From contig JAMCUL010000014.1 of NCBI GenBank assembly GCA_023381355.1, positions 16,421-80,420 on the forward strand: a stretch of 64,000 nt of DNA, in the 5' to 3' direction. How positions within the stretch are numbered: position 1 is the stretch's first letter; each line of letters begins with the position of its first letter. The notes below the pieces were generated by a model. It was not told where the DNA came from. It saw only the letters and a program-made list of their open reading frames with translations, and searched no databases. This stretch comes from Thermoplasmatota archaeon (lineage in GTDB: Archaea; Thermoplasmatota; Thermoplasmata; Thermoplasmatales; Thermoplasmataceae). Position numbers and translations under genes: made by a program. Below, one piece after another: positions 28,639 through 39,063 of this stretch.

Positions 28639-29577
28639 TCAGATGAATAATTTCCGTTGCTTCCACTTTTTTATTACCGGTATTGATGATATCCGGAGTT
28701 CATCTATCTTTAGATTCAGATCTTCGGCATTCCTGTCCTCTGCCAGAACCAGTGTATTTTCAGTTCGAGTAAACAGCCCTGTATGTAGGGCATAGTTTAT
28801 TTCCTTCTCTGACCACAGGGAAAGATTAACCGGCTTTCCCTTCTTTGCCACATACTTATTCCTTATGTTCTTCAGCATCCTGTAATCCATATACGAAGCG
28901 AAATCACCTGTTCTGGAAAAATCTTCAAATGCGCTGCTGAGTGCATCAATAAGTCCCCTTATTGTAATTGTGCTGTCAATGTTAACCCTTGCAGGGTATG
29001 ACGAGGAGGGTATCACGATATCCCTGTTGATATAGAAATAATTGTAGTACATCCTGATGTCCTGGACCCTCCCGTAATTCGCAAGTGATATCTGGCTGTT
29101 CTTGGTCGGTGTAGACAATGGCTGAGAAGGAAATTCATTAAAGAACTCATCAGGAAATTTCAGGAGATTCTTAAGATCGTAGGAAAGCTCAATTATGTCT
29201 ACAGGCCTGTCATTTTTTTCCACCTTTTCTTTCATCAACATATGATATGCAAGTTCCATGCCTTCCGTGACATTCAGTGTGTTCACCCTAACAACAGGAA
29301 TATTTTCATCATCCCTGTTAAATGAGTCCTTTATAATCCTGTATTCCTGATCCTCATAAACCACATCGCACCCGATTGATCTGAGATAATCTACCATACT
29401 TTCATCGTTCTTAAGATTGAAGTTCAGGATTACCTGTTTTATGTCTCTTGGAGTTATAAGGTTCTCCCTGAAGCTTGAATCTGTAAAATATGATTCGCTC
29501 TGAGTAGTAAACTCCTGATCCCAGATTGAGCTAACGTCCTGGATGTATTTTGCAAGAAGTTCTTTTTCACTTACCAT
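28639..29577 (-). CDS. Hypothetical soluble protein, 312 residues
   Basis: No family recognised. A soluble, charged protein with mixed helix and strand, rich in Tyr, Asn and Asp. It lacks Cys clusters, P-loops, signal peptide or membrane segments. The end lies 1 bp from the convergent acetyltransferase end. An AT-rich element (about 29598-29616) lies near -26 of the ATG. It is divergent from a small hypothetical gene with 94 bp between them. Confidence 0.7.
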   Translation of the reverse strand: MVSEKELLAKYIQDVSSIWDQEFTTQSESYFTDSSFRENLITPRDIKQVILNFNLKNDESMVDYLRSIGCDVVYEDQEYRIIKDSFNRDDENIPVVRVNTLNVTEGMELAYHMLMKEKVEKNDRPVDIIELSYDLKNLLKFPDEFFNEFPSQPLSTPTKNSQISLANYGRVQDIRMYYNYFYINRDIVIPSSSYPARVNIDSTITIRGLIDALSSAFEDFSRTGDFASYMDYRMLKNIRNKYVAKKGKPVNLSLWSEKEINYALHTGLFTRTENTLVLAEDRNAEDLNLKIDELRISSIPVIKKWKQRKLFI

Positions 29578-29671
29578 GATTATGACATGTATTCCATGAT
29601 TATAATTCTATAATACCCAATTCAGGGAAATTATTGCACAAAGAAATTTAAGGATAGATAAATACGGATTT

Positions 29672-29962
29672 ATGTACAGGATATTTTCATATGATGGGAA
29701 ATATGAATCCACGCTGGACAGGCTGATAAGCGATGACAGGGTACAGACATTGAGCGTCAGCAGAAGGGATGGCAGTGATTTCAATGTCGATGGGAAGATA
29801 GTTGTTATCGAGGGAAATCAGGACACAATGAATAGTGTGTTTGCCAGCGTTGACTTCTCCTTCCTTAACGAGATAAAAGGCGACAAAAAGGATTACATTT
29901 ATAAAAAAATACAGGCGGAGGATGATGAAGCAGCAGGCGGCCTTGGCTTTATTTTCCAGTGA
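29672..29962 (+). CDS. Hypothetical small protein, 96 residues
   Basis: No family recognised. The pattern MYRIFSYDGKYE, then DFNVDGKIVVIEG and FASVDFSFLNEI suggests a small alpha/beta domain, with an acidic tail ending in GGLGFIFQ. AAATTTA (about 29644-29650) lies near -26 of the ATG, which supports expression. It ends 27 bp before the end of the convergent MMPL gene. Confidence 0.6.
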   Translation: MYRIFSYDGKYESTLDRLISDDRVQTLSVSRRDGSDFNVDGKIVVIEGNQDTMNSVFASVDFSFLNEIKGDKKDYIYKKIQAEDDEAAGGLGFIFQ

Positions 29963-29989
29963 AAACATGGAGTAATGAGGCTCATTTCC

Positions 29990-32900
29990 TTACTCCCTGT
30001 CCATCAATTTTGATGGCCACCAGTTGTATTTTTTTATGGCAAGCATCACGGCTGGAATGAAGAAGGGCCAGCTGATAAACGTATCTATAAGGACACCGAG
30101 GCCAACTCCAATGCCTATCTCCTGAATCAGTGGAATCGCACTGAAATATAGCGCTGCAAATGTGACAAAAAGTAGGGACCCAAGCAGCATTATAACCCCA
30201 CCATTTTCAGAAACGCTTGTGATGAGAGCATCCCGCAGACCGGCTCCTTTCATGACTTCCTCTTTCACCCTCGTGATCATGAATATATCGTAATCCAGTC
30301 CAACTGCCAGAAGGGTAATGAAAACGAATACTGGCATGAATATCACAACCGGAAATCCCTGCAAGTAGTGAAATATTACGTATGAAACAGATAGGGATAC
30401 AAGTACTGCAGCAAGCACCATAAGTATCAGCCTGGCCGGGGTCAGTATGGAACTTATCTGGATAAGCAGGATAACAAAAATTGTCACGGTGAGAATCGGT
30501 ATGAGTTCAGAGAACGATGTCTGGGTGCTTGAAAGTGCATCTGAAAGTGACTGGGTCAGACCCCCAATTTCAACAGTGTAGGATGCGTTTGAAGCAGGCT
30601 TTACGTTCGCATAGAGATTCGTCACTGTAGAAATTGCCTTTGAACCCCATCCAAGGTTATAGGTCTGGAATACGATTTCAACATACCTTGAATTCGTCGA
30701 ACTTACAAAGGTAAGGGACTGGCTTGCATATGCATTTGTATTATTTCCGCTTATGGTTCCAGGCATCGCCCGGTAATATCCATAAGGCCTGCCGGGACCA
30801 AGTACCATTGAGATACCTTTTGTTTCCATCGTCCTGTTCTCTATACTGGAAACGATTGCCATTTCGGTGCTGTTCACATTTGTATTACTTCCATTATGTG
30901 TCAGGAGAGGTGAAGCAAGTCCAATCACCATGAAGTTCCTGTCAAAGAAATCGCCATTAAAACTGTCATTGACAACCTGGATGGCTGAAATTGCCTGGCT
31001 CTGGGGAAGAAGCTTAAGCATATCTATTCCTGTTGGAGTTATTTCATATACTGTAATACCCACCAGGGCAAACATGAGAAATATTGCAATCATGGCAGTC
31101 CTGTGGCCTGTTGAGAACCTCCCAACACTCCTCATTATGTGGTGATCGCCCTCCACAAATTTTCCATCGTCCGACTTCTTGAAGATCTTCCTTCCATACC
31201 TGTGGAGAATGGCAAGGAGAAATGTAGTAGCCAGCGCAAGCGTGACTGTCACACCGATTGCATTTGCAAGTCCAGCATCGCTGAAAAATGGTATATTGGC
31301 AAGCCAGAGAACAATCTCCGAAATAATCACGGTAAGGCCAGACGTGAAGACAGCATGTCCCGCCCACCTGGAAGATGTAATGGTGGGATGTTCTGCTCCC
31401 TTTCTCAACTCCTTCCTGTACCTTGACATGAGATATACTGTATAGTCACTACTTAATCCCAGAATGAAGATGAATAAGAGTGTTGGCGTAATGAACGAAA
31501 CACCGGTATGAAACACAAATGTGTATAGATACCCAACGATACCAAGAGCAATTATGGCAGATATAACAAAAATCATTATTGGAATGAATGCCGCCTTAAC
31601 AGATCGAAAGAAAAGCCCAACCACCAGAATGGAAAGTCCCACACCGGCCCCAAGAGCCTTGACCAATCCTGACGTGATCTCGCCCTCCAGTTGCTTTGCA
31701 AATTCCTGGCTTCCGGCGATCAGGAAAGCTCCACCCGTAAACTTCTTTTCGTAGTTGGTAGCAATTTGAGTGATGTTTTTGGCGACCTGATCACTGTAAT
31801 TCCCATTGAATGTGAAGATGAAGATGGCAGTGGAATTATTGAAACCCACAAAATTGTGGAGAAGATACGGTGTTGGCTGGATCGGCATCTGGAATAGTGA
31901 ATGGGATGTCATGTAAGAGCTTACAAGTAACGAAGGTGATGATGTATTATTCAGTCTGGAAAGATATGAAGAGAGAACAGAAGAGTCGATCTGAACAAGT
32001 GGATTATCATTAAACTGGTGAATTGCGGCGCGTGAAGTAAGGGATATAGATAGGTAAGTATCTTGAAGGAGACTCAGTGTATCTGTTTGTCCGATCATTC
32101 CGTAGATTTCACTCAGGACTGCGTTAACACTTGTGTTGTCAAAATTCTGGATAAATCCTGAGAGGTTTGCAAGAGTACCTGTGTAATGAAGCAATCCAGT
32201 TGAGAGGTATATTGTCGAATTCATGGGTGATATGGTGAAAAGACTCAGGTTCTGATAACTGAGGAAGAATAAAACCTCCTTATCCATTGGGGCAAAAAGG
32301 GAGCTCGCTTGAAGATATGACTTAAATGTTGTGTTCAGTACTGCTGATGCACCCGAGTCCTGAAGATAAAGAGTTAGATTGGATGATGAGGAATAAGTCC
32401 TGTTAAACGTGTTTGAAAAAACATTTACAAAAACTGACGGGACCGATGATCCAAATAGGGCAGAGAGGTTTCTCGACTCCGCTGATGCATGGTTATATGC
32501 TATAAGCTCAGACTCAGTCAGGTTTTTGGAGTGAAAATAGGAATTCTGGAATGAATAATAATATACTGTTTCAAGGGAAAGGAATGCCTGTGATGTCACA
32601 TTCGCTGAAATCACGGTACCACCAAGACCCTTTACCGTCTGGTAATTATGTTCAAGGAGTATCTTCATTCCATCAGAAAATGAATTCATGGTCTGGAATT
32701 CAGTACCAACAATGCTTTCAATTCCAGTAAAATTACTGTCAGAAGATGCAGATTTATTTTCAGCATTTACAAAATCTACTAGATTTGAAAAATCCTGTGA
32801 ACTTGAAACATTTGTGTTCTCGGAAACAACAATCAGTTCAGAGGTTGAACCAGTACTTCCGGTACCTGCAGAGGAATTAAAATATTCAGAAAGCTCGTTC

Positions 32901-33082
32901 GTTGCCTTTGAAGACATTGAATTAGATGAACCGAATCCGTTTTCTATGTTGAAGTTGGTATTAGAAAATACGAGCAACGCCCCATATCCCATCAGCAGAA
33001 GAAGAACAATCCAGAAAACTATTATCTTTCCACTATGCTTAGATACTTTTTCCCCTAACTTTTCGAAAACAGACTCGAACAT
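29990..33082 (-). CDS. RND/MMPL-family membrane protein, 1030 residues
   Basis: Two similar halves, each with a first membrane helix, a large extracytoplasmic loop rich in Ser, Asn and sequons, and a bundle of about five helices. The first bundle has GLSSDYTVYLMSRYR and the second VGLDYDIFMITRVKEE; the membrane Asp of each is the proton-relay position in MMPL proteins. Family members move lipids or hydrophobic compounds using the proton gradient. The substrate is unknown; a lipid or surface-glycolipid role is inferred from family only. It stands alone. Confidence 0.9.
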   Translation of the reverse strand: MFESVFEKLGEKVSKHSGKIIVFWIVLLLLMGYGALLVFSNTNFNIENGFGSSNSMSSKATNELSEYFNSSAGTGSTGSTSELIVVSENTNVSSSQDFSNLVDFVNAENKSASSDSNFTGIESIVGTEFQTMNSFSDGMKILLEHNYQTVKGLGGTVISANVTSQAFLSLETVYYYSFQNSYFHSKNLTESELIAYNHASAESRNLSALFGSSVPSVFVNVFSNTFNRTYSSSSNLTLYLQDSGASAVLNTTFKSYLQASSLFAPMDKEVLFFLSYQNLSLFTISPMNSTIYLSTGLLHYTGTLANLSGFIQNFDNTSVNAVLSEIYGMIGQTDTLSLLQDTYLSISLTSRAAIHQFNDNPLVQIDSSVLSSYLSRLNNTSSPSLLVSSYMTSHSLFQMPIQPTPYLLHNFVGFNNSTAIFIFTFNGNYSDQVAKNITQIATNYEKKFTGGAFLIAGSQEFAKQLEGEITSGLVKALGAGVGLSILVVGLFFRSVKAAFIPIMIFVISAIIALGIVGYLYTFVFHTGVSFITPTLLFIFILGLSSDYTVYLMSRYRKELRKGAEHPTITSSRWAGHAVFTSGLTVIISEIVLWLANIPFFSDAGLANAIGVTVTLALATTFLLAILHRYGRKIFKKSDDGKFVEGDHHIMRSVGRFSTGHRTAMIAIFLMFALVGITVYEITPTGIDMLKLLPQSQAISAIQVVNDSFNGDFFDRNFMVIGLASPLLTHNGSNTNVNSTEMAIVSSIENRTMETKGISMVLGPGRPYGYYRAMPGTISGNNTNAYASQSLTFVSSTNSRYVEIVFQTYNLGWGSKAISTVTNLYANVKPASNASYTVEIGGLTQSLSDALSSTQTSFSELIPILTVTIFVILLIQISSILTPARLILMVLAAVLVSLSVSYVIFHYLQGFPVVIFMPVFVFITLLAVGLDYDIFMITRVKEEVMKGAGLRDALITSVSENGGVIMLLGSLLFVTFAALYFSAIPLIQEIGIGVGLGVLIDTFISWPFFIPAVMLAIKKYNWWPSKLMDRE

Positions 33083-33306
33083 TGAAACCTGATCGGATTA
33101 TTGTATTAATCTCTTGTTAGTCAATCCGGTTAGTGAGCTTTCCATGTTTCAATAATCGAGGAAATGGATCCAGACATTTGTTCTCCAGCAATGCTGAAGC
33201 CGGTTGCCAGAATTCGGAGGAAGGGCGGGAGGCACATTAACCGGTATCCGAAATCTATCCCAAAATTCTTTAATAAGCTAATAATTACGCACTGATCAGT
33301 ACAGCT

Positions 33307-33391
33307 GCGGAGGTTGTCGAGTATGGTCAAAGGCGATGGATTCAGGGTCCATTCCCGTAGGGGTTCGCCGGTTCGAATCCGGCCCTCCGCA
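33307..33391 (+). tRNA. tRNA-Leu(CAG)
   Basis: Acceptor stem GCGGAGG (33307-33313) pairs with CCTCCGC (33384-33390), discriminator A33391. The anticodon stem ATGGA/TCCAT closes the loop TTCAGGG with anticodon CAG. The long variable arm and T arm GCCGG-TTCGAAT-CCGGC fit class II tRNA-Leu. TTTAATAAG (about 33269-33277) is a likely TATA box. No CCA is encoded and there is no intron. Confidence 0.95.
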
Positions 33392-33863
33392 TTTCGATAT
33401 CATATTGAGACAGTTGCCCTGGTATGTTTAAGAATTTCCAATTGGTTGTGCAGCTGACCTTTGAAATCGGTTATTTATTTGCATTCACTTATCTCGTATG
33501 CTATGGAAATTATCAAAACATGTATTGCTCAACTATTGATCCCTTCCCCTTAAAACTGGACACATTTTGAAGTAAGATTGCGCTAGGCTATTAGCCTAAA
33601 ATACAATTCCTCCTAATTGCCGGATCCTCATTCCATTGGTACTCTTTTGATTCTTTAGATGGATATCTGTTATAATTTCAGTGAGTATGATTATATCATT
33701 GCAAAGTGATAAGCGTCCCCAAATAAGCAAATTTTCGTCCTTTATCGCATTCTTCATGCCTGATTCGGAGGATAACCATGCTCAGGAATAAACTGTCCAG
33801 ACTAATAAAGAGCACATAAGTCTGGAATTAAATCATTTAATAATTGTTGCATGATAGTCGGAT
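33392..33863. other. 472-bp region without a supported gene
   Basis: The frames on both strands are broken by stops. The segment CTTAAAACTGGACACATTTT near 33549 vaguely resembles insertion-sequence ends but has no partner repeat that I can find. A TATA-like TTTAATA (about 33836-33842) at its right end serves the hemerythrin-like gene. Confidence 0.5.
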
Positions 33864-34382
33864 ATGGGTCTCAGGGACTCTTTAAAATTCAAGGGCTCCA
33901 ATTCGACACAAATCCTGAGGGGTCAACATTTCACAACAGTATCGAAGACTGAGGATTTCCTTTCGAACAACCTGTCATTGAATGATTTTTTAAAACATGT
34001 TGGCTATACAATAAAGGTACATTTTCCACTGGAAGAAGAGATTCTCATACCTGATTTCAGGCCATATCTCAGGCAGTATATGGAATTCGAGGAACCCATA
34101 CGCATAATTACATCTGAACACAGGTCCATAAACGGGATATATATGGGCATTAATAGTCCCCGGTTATATGAGGTCCAGGATGATCCCGCGATTTCAGAAG
34201 AAGAAAAAATCTCACAAACGGGTCATATAGCGAAAATCATGCTACAGCATATATAAAATGAGGAGAACGGCCTCTTCAACCTGGTTGAACTCTATTTACC
34301 GGATGAACTCAAAACCCATGTTTTTGTGGATATCAAGTCAAGATTTTCAACCCTTGAAGCATCGTATAAAGAAGGGCCCTGA
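33864..34382 (+). pseudogene. Hemerythrin-like (HHE) protein interrupted by an in-frame TAA
   Basis: Reading from ATG 33864, codon 131 (34254-34256) is TAA. The same frame then continues open for 41 more codons to TGA at 34380-34382. The first part carries HFPLEEEI (His53, Glu57), SEHRSI (His86) and LQHI (His129). The part after the stop begins NEENGLFNLVELYLP, the typical continuation of the last helix of HHE domains, in which the His and a following Glu bind the di-iron centre. One substitution, for example TAT to TAA, would explain it. The promoter box at about -26 is intact. Alternatives are a sequencing error or stop-codon readthrough. Confidence 0.75.
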
Positions 34383-34424
34383 TCTTGAATTGCATCGTGA
34401 ATCAGGCATGAAAGTACTGATCTA

Positions 34425-34739
34425 TTATTTTTCAGTTATCTTATCGGTATCCATTATCACCTGATGAATCGTAAGAAGGGACTTCCCGTCAAACATTCCC
34501 TCAGGTATATCCCTCGAATGAGCCTTCTTGAAATCCTCAGAATTAACCCACGCACGGAAATCCTCCATACTTCTCCAGAAAGTCATTACGATATATTCGT
34601 TTCCCTCAACCGGCTTGAGAACCTTGTTGCTTATAAATCCCGGGAATCTGTCAACATCTCCATTCCTCTGGCTGAAGCGTTTCTCAAATTCGTCGCGGAA
34701 TTTATCGTTAACTGGTATATGATTCTGAACGACAATCAT
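34425..34739 (-). CDS. ABM-domain (heme-degrading monooxygenase-like) protein
   Basis: A 104-residue single-domain protein of the antibiotic biosynthesis monooxygenase fold: VQNHIPV, DRFPGFISNKVL, YIVMTFWRSMEDFRAW and a FKKAHS element with His. The arrangement resembles IsdG/HmoA-type heme-degrading enzymes, but the fold is also used by quinol monooxygenases. Heme degradation is only a possibility. An AT-rich box (34758-34772) lies near -26 of the ATG. Confidence 0.7.
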   Translation of the reverse strand: MIVVQNHIPVNDKFRDEFEKRFSQRNGDVDRFPGFISNKVLKPVEGNEYIVMTFWRSMEDFRAWVNSEDFKKAHSRDIPEGMFDGKSLLTIHQVIMDTDKITEK

Positions 34740-34873
34740 TCCTGCACATCTAAATCTAAATAATTAAATCTATCACTCAAAATTATCGAAAAAATTCAGA
34801 TGGAGTAGGTAGTGAGACTCATGGGTTCAACCTGATCAATGAAAACCCTTTATAATCAGGGAAACATATTGTG

Positions 34874-35338
34874 ATGTTTGATATGAAAACAGCTGTGTTT
34901 GAAACAACAATGGGAACGTTCAGGGTTCAGCTTGATGACGCTGAAATGCCGATCACGGCAGGCAACTTCATCAAGCTTGCAGAAAAAGGGTTTTACAACG
35001 GGACGATTTTTCATAGAGTGATCGATAATTTCATGGTTCAGGGTGGAGACCCAACAGGAACTGGAATGGGTGGACCAGGTTACACCATCAAAGATGAATT
35101 TTCCAGGGAGAACCATAACAGGAAGGGTACAATTTCCATGGCCAATGCAGGCCCGAACACCGGTGGGAGCCAGTTCTTCATAAACCTTGTTGACAATCTG
35201 TACCTGGACGGCAAGCATCCCGTTTTTGGCCACGTTACAGAAGGAATGGATGTTGTGCAGAAAATGGGAAAGGCAAAGACAAACAGGAACGACAGGCCAC
35301 TTATAGATATAAAAATACTGAAATGCACGATTCAGTGA
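34874..35338 (+). CDS. Peptidyl-prolyl cis-trans isomerase, cyclophilin type
   Basis: A 154-residue cyclophilin that speeds prolyl isomerisation during folding. Active-site elements: [28 protein letters not shown] and [11 protein letters not shown]. The length is that of the short prokaryotic type. TATAAT (34851-34856) supports a start at ATG 34874 or ATG 34883 ([11 protein letters not shown]); the latter is closer to the family start. The end overlaps the convergent pncB gene by 7 bp. Confidence 0.95.
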   Translation: MFDMKTAVFETTMGTFRVQLDDAEMPITAGNFIKLAEKGFYNGTIFHRVIDNFMVQGGDPTGTGMGGPGYTIKDEFSRENHNRKGTISMANAGPNTGGSQFFINLVDNLYLDGKHPVFGHVTEGMDVVQKMGKAKTNRNDRPLIDIKILKCTIQ

Positions 35339-36501
35339 GAACCTTCAAGCATATGCATTGCTGTTGAAATACATCTATCCCTCGCCTTATTCGTACTGAT
35401 CCTTTCCTTTATCACGCCATCATTGATGAATTTAACCAGTATCGATTCCATTGGAATTCCATGGCAATCGTGGGATTCCCCAAAAGGAACGATTAGCACG
35501 GTCCCGCAATCCTGGCATTTAAGGACATCTTTCCTGCCGGAATACTTTCCCTTCTTCGAGATTGGCATTTCTCCCACCTGAACTATGTCCATTGCAAAAT
35601 CTTGGGTTTTCCCTGATGCGATGGAAGTTCCTATCCCAAAGGAGTCAGCTCCAGCATCCTTCAGATCCCTTATCTGCTCCTTCTTGATCCCACCGGATAC
35701 CATTATTTTTATATCCTTATGGCCGCGTAGATCAAGTTCCCACCTGATCTCCCTGACTATCGCAGGGAAATTCCCCCTTCTTGTTGAATGAGTATCCAAC
35801 CTTATATAATCAATATCTGGAAACATATCAGCTGCTTCTATGGCCTTGATCTTTTCGTCCCCGAACGTATCTATCAGGAGCGTCCTGGAACCCTTTGGAA
35901 AATTGTCATCGATGAATTTCCATGCTCTTTCCTCACCAAGGAGGATTGCAATCGAGTGGGGCATCGTACCGACCGGAGAAAGCCCGATGGCTTCAGCACC
36001 CAGTATCCCGGATACTCCAGATGCACCGCCTATATATGCAGCCCTGTCAATCATCGGGGAAATGGCAGGATGCATTCTCCTTATGCCGAATGAGAAAAAT
36101 TCCCTTGGATAACATTCAAGGAACACCCGGGTCGATTCTGTACTGATTCCTGTTGACTGGCAAAGCATTCCGAGAATCGCAGTTTCATATACCATCAGAT
36201 CAGAATATTTTCCCTCCATTACCAGGAACGGTATCGGCCTCCCGAGATTGTCTCTTGAAGGTATGATCGATCCCTCAGGAATTGCCCAGAGATCAATCGG
36301 CTTGCCCTCCATAAGGTTGAGGACCTCATCAAGCCCTGTAAACGTCACCCAGCTGTCACTGGAGGAGAGCGTGATCTCTACAACAACCCTCTCCTCCGGA
36401 CTTGTTTTCACAATACCTTCGCTCCTACTGAAATATACGTCGCTTGCTCTTCCTTCCAGTATATCTTTCTCTGTTGCTATATAGAATTTACTTTTCCACA
36501 T
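35332..36501 (-). CDS. pncB: Nicotinate phosphoribosyltransferase
   Basis: A 389-residue enzyme making nicotinate mononucleotide from nicotinate and PRPP in NAD salvage. It has the TIM-barrel-like pattern with [24 protein letters not shown] and GTSIASG phosphate-binding elements. The C-terminus holds a zinc knuckle (CQDCG, then HDCHG), as in the structure described for the Thermoplasma enzyme. ATG 36501 is chosen over the TTG at 36513 because GAGGAG lies 4 nt before it. It overlaps the end of pncA and completes the pathway nicotinamide to nicotinate to NaMN. Confidence 0.92.
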   Translation of the reverse strand: MWKSKFYIATEKDILEGRASDVYFSRSEGIVKTSPEERVVVEITLSSSDSWVTFTGLDEVLNLMEGKPIDLWAIPEGSIIPSRDNLGRPIPFLVMEGKYSDLMVYETAILGMLCQSTGISTESTRVFLECYPREFFSFGIRRMHPAISPMIDRAAYIGGASGVSGILGAEAIGLSPVGTMPHSIAILLGEERAWKFIDDNFPKGSRTLLIDTFGDEKIKAIEAADMFPDIDYIRLDTHSTRRGNFPAIVREIRWELDLRGHKDIKIMVSGGIKKEQIRDLKDAGADSFGIGTSIASGKTQDFAMDIVQVGEMPISKKGKYSGRKDVLKCQDCGTVLIVPFGESHDCHGIPMESILVKFINDGVIKERISTNKARDRCISTAMHMLEGSH

Positions 36502-37054
36502 AAAGCTCCTCAAATTCCCACTGATTTATGATTGATACCCCGTAATTAGCGATCATTCTTTTCACTGCATCCTCATGATTCTTCTCATCTATGCTTGTAC
36601 ACAGATCCTTTACCAGTGTTATTTCGTAACCCCTGAAGAATGCACCGGAAACTGTATGCTGTACACATATATCTGTGCTGATGCCACTTATATATAATTT
36701 TGTTACTTCCCGTGCCCTGAGATACCCATCAAGATCCGAGCCAAAAAAGGCATCATAATGTCTTTTCGGGATTATTCTTGTGGCATATTGTGCCAGGCCA
36801 TCGTATAACTCAGATCCAGAGGTTCCATCCACGCAGTGTTCACCCCATATCCTGAATTCAGGATCATCAGTTATGTGGGCATCTCTTGTCATTAGTATCT
36901 CCATTTTTCCACTCATTTTCTTAACTGTTTCCAATGTTGACATAGCCACTTGAACGGCCTTGCTGCTTCCAAATTTTCCAGTGACAAAATCACCCACAAG
37001 ATCTACAATTATGTAGGCCTCACCTTTCCTTAAACCATGTAACATCTTCACCAC
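36488..37054 (-). CDS. pncA: Nicotinamidase (isochorismatase family)
   Basis: A 188-residue hydrolase converting nicotinamide to nicotinate. The catalytic triad is visible as Asp18 (IIVDLVGDF), Lys97 (IPKRHYDAFF) and Cys130 (STDICVQHT). Metal ligands fit Asp58 and His60 (TRDAH) and His73 (GEHCV). The start is uncertain: GTG 37054, GTG 37051 (best spacing to GAGG) or ATG 37045, all inside the end of cysS. It overlaps cysS and pncB, so the three are coupled. Confidence 0.92.
   Translation of the reverse strand: MVKMLHGLRKGEAYIIVDLVGDFVTGKFGSSKAVQVAMSTLETVKKMSGKMEILMTRDAHITDDPEFRIWGEHCVDGTSGSELYDGLAQYATRIIPKRHYDAFFGSDLDGYLRAREVTKLYISGISTDICVQHTVSGAFFRGYEITLVKDLCTSIDEKNHEDAVKRMIANYGVSIINQWEFEELYVEK
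36506..36511 (-). promoter_or_regulatory. Ribosome-binding site of pncB
   Basis: GAGGAG on the minus strand lies 4 nt before ATG 36501, inside the last codons of pncA. It decides the pncB start. Confidence 0.65.
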
Positions 37055-38384
37055 TATCCTCTACAATTATCCCGGACTCTGAGAGAGCTGACCGTATACT
37101 GTCGGATTCTCCATACATCTTCATCTGTTTCAGACGCTTCCTGAGCTCGAGAAGGGAAACAACGGTCCCGGGTTCGATGCTTATTGATTCATGATTCCTA
37201 ATGACCCCTAGAACTTCCTGACCTACCATAAACATCTTATTTAAAATTCCAGCCTCATCCTCACTTATCTCCTCGTGCTTGAAGATTTCTGAAGACACCT
37301 CATAAAGAGTGACCAAAGCCATTCTGGTATTGAAATTATCATCCAGATATCCAAAAAATGTTTCTGCATAGTTTCTTGCACCAATTTCCACTGCTCCATG
37401 CTTCATCGTTCTTATCCTGGTAAATGCCCTGTTCAGGTATGAAACATTCTGTGAAGCCTCATCCATCATTCCCCACGAGAAATCCATCTCTGATGAGTAG
37501 TTTGAGGAGAGAAACGCATACCTGATAGCCTCAACCGAATATTTATCCAGTATTTCACGGGCAGAAATACCGTTGTTCAGTGACTTTGACATCTTTTCTC
37601 CATTTATCCTGATTACCCCAGAATATGTCCATGCCTTGCAGATATTGGAGTTTCCCTTCATGCATCTCATAAGAGAGAGTTCTGATTCATTATGCGGGAA
37701 CTTTAAGTCAGCTCCAGCCCCGTGTATATGGAAACTCGTCCCAAGATATCTCAGGATTATAGCACTATCTTCAACATGCCATCCTGGCCTTCCATCGCCC
37801 CATGGTGATTTCCAGTAAGGTTCCCCAGGCTTCCTGAATTTCCAGAGAACAAAATCCCGGGGGTCCTCCTTCAGTTCCGAGACTTTTGCCCTCTTGCCTG
37901 AAACCTGGTTCTCAGGAACCTGTCTCGAAAGAACACCATAATTCCTGTCCATCCAGACCCGGAAATACATTCCATCTGGAAGCCTGTAAACAAATCCTCT
38001 TCTTTCCAGCACTCTTATCTGGTTGATAATATCCGGAACTGATCTTGTTGCTTTTGCATAAAAACTGACTGAATCTATCCCTGCTTTTCTCATGATATCC
38101 ATATATTCTTTGGTATATTTTTCGGACAAACTCATGGGATCATCTCTTATTTCCAGCGCCCTGTTGATGATCTTGTCGTCTATGTCTGTAATATTCTGGA
38201 TGTAGAGAACAGAGTAGCCGGAAAATTTCAGGTACTTGGCAAGCGCATCATATACAGTATAAGTCTTGAGGTGCCCAAGGTGCGGGGTATCATAGACTGT
38301 TGGACCGCATACATACATTTTTACTGTCCTGCTCTTGTCCTTGAAGGCAACAAAATTCCCTTTAAGCTCATCCCAGAGTTTCAT
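37020..38384 (-). CDS. cysS: Cysteinyl-tRNA synthetase
   Basis: A 454-residue class I enzyme charging tRNA-Cys. Motifs: the [10 protein letters not shown] zinc/Cys-binding start, HLGHLKTY in place of HIGH, the WHVEDSAI segment, HNESELS and EKMSKSLNN (KMSKS). The length is normal. It heads a tight operon with pncA and pncB although their functions are unrelated. A weak TTTAACT-like box lies near -26 of the ATG. Confidence 0.97.
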   Translation of the reverse strand: MKLWDELKGNFVAFKDKSRTVKMYVCGPTVYDTPHLGHLKTYTVYDALAKYLKFSGYSVLYIQNITDIDDKIINRALEIRDDPMSLSEKYTKEYMDIMRKAGIDSVSFYAKATRSVPDIINQIRVLERRGFVYRLPDGMYFRVWMDRNYGVLSRQVPENQVSGKRAKVSELKEDPRDFVLWKFRKPGEPYWKSPWGDGRPGWHVEDSAIILRYLGTSFHIHGAGADLKFPHNESELSLMRCMKGNSNICKAWTYSGVIRINGEKMSKSLNNGISAREILDKYSVEAIRYAFLSSNYSSEMDFSWGMMDEASQNVSYLNRAFTRIRTMKHGAVEIGARNYAETFFGYLDDNFNTRMALVTLYEVSSEIFKHEEISEDEAGILNKMFMVGQEVLGVIRNHESISIEPGTVVSLLELRKRLKQMKMYGESDSIRSALSESGIIVEDSGEDVTWFKER

Positions 38385-38517
38385 GCATGAGTATTTGCAT
38401 CTGAGTTAAAGATAGTTTCTATGTGCGTACGGATATTTCCGCAGCATCGATCCTTCAGTCCCGGTGGAGTGCTCCCGAGGTATAAACGTTTAAATAAATA
38501 ATTCCCATGCATTATCA

Positions 38518-39063
38518 ATGACTGATTCTGGGGGAGAAGATATTCGCAGTACGGTTGAAGACAGCCGTTCTCTCTTGAAGAAGATTGAACTTGCAGTGCC
38601 CGGTTTCGCAGGTTACAGGGAAAAGGAAGACATACGAACTGCAGATGAACTCCTGCGAACCCAGATGGGAAAGATCGTGGAAAATGCATTGAATAATGTC
38701 ATTACTGCAAGGCAAAGCCTTGTGAATTGCTTCAAGCTTGGACCGCTCAATCAGATAGGAACAGTCGTGGGGAATATTGAAACACTGCGAAATCTCATAA
38801 TTGATGCTCAACAGGGGTATTCAGGAATTGCCCCGGACATACGTATAGGTGATTCTACCCTCGATAAACTTTATGAATATGATTATGGTTTTGTTTCATC
38901 GGTAAAGAACCTTGAAAGAGAGTCCTCTCAAATGTCAGGAATTTGCGACATGAATGATAAAGAAATAACGGATATGTTCTCAAATATTAACGCCGCCGTA
39001 AATGACGTGAAAAACAAGTGGCAGTTGAGGATGGAAACCGTTGAAAATATTAGGGTGAGTTGA
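38518..39063 (+). CDS. Helical protein of the SPFH/zinc-ribbon operon
   Basis: A 181-residue soluble, mostly helical protein with long amphipathic segments (for example NALNNVITARQSLVN, EITDMFSNINAAVNDVKNKW) that could form a coiled coil. I recognise no family. It is first in an operon: its TGA shares one base with the next ATG (39063). GTTTAAATAAATAA (38487-38500) lies about 26 nt before its ATG. The position suggests it partners the SPFH protein, as PspA-like helical proteins do in related bacterial clusters; this is inference. Confidence 0.65.
   Translation: MTDSGGEDIRSTVEDSRSLLKKIELAVPGFAGYREKEDIRTADELLRTQMGKIVENALNNVITARQSLVNCFKLGPLNQIGTVVGNIETLRNLIIDAQQGYSGIAPDIRIGDSTLDKLYEYDYGFVSSVKNLERESSQMSGICDMNDKEITDMFSNINAAVNDVKNKWQLRMETVENIRVS

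Noticed and set aside
33541..33580. Sequence resembling an insertion-sequence end (CTTAAAACTGGACAC)
   Set aside because: No matching inverted copy, target duplication or transposase frame nearby.
34258..34464. Plus-strand frame after the hemerythrin stop
   Set aside because: It is a different frame from the HHE continuation; the conserved residues are in the frame of the upstream gene.
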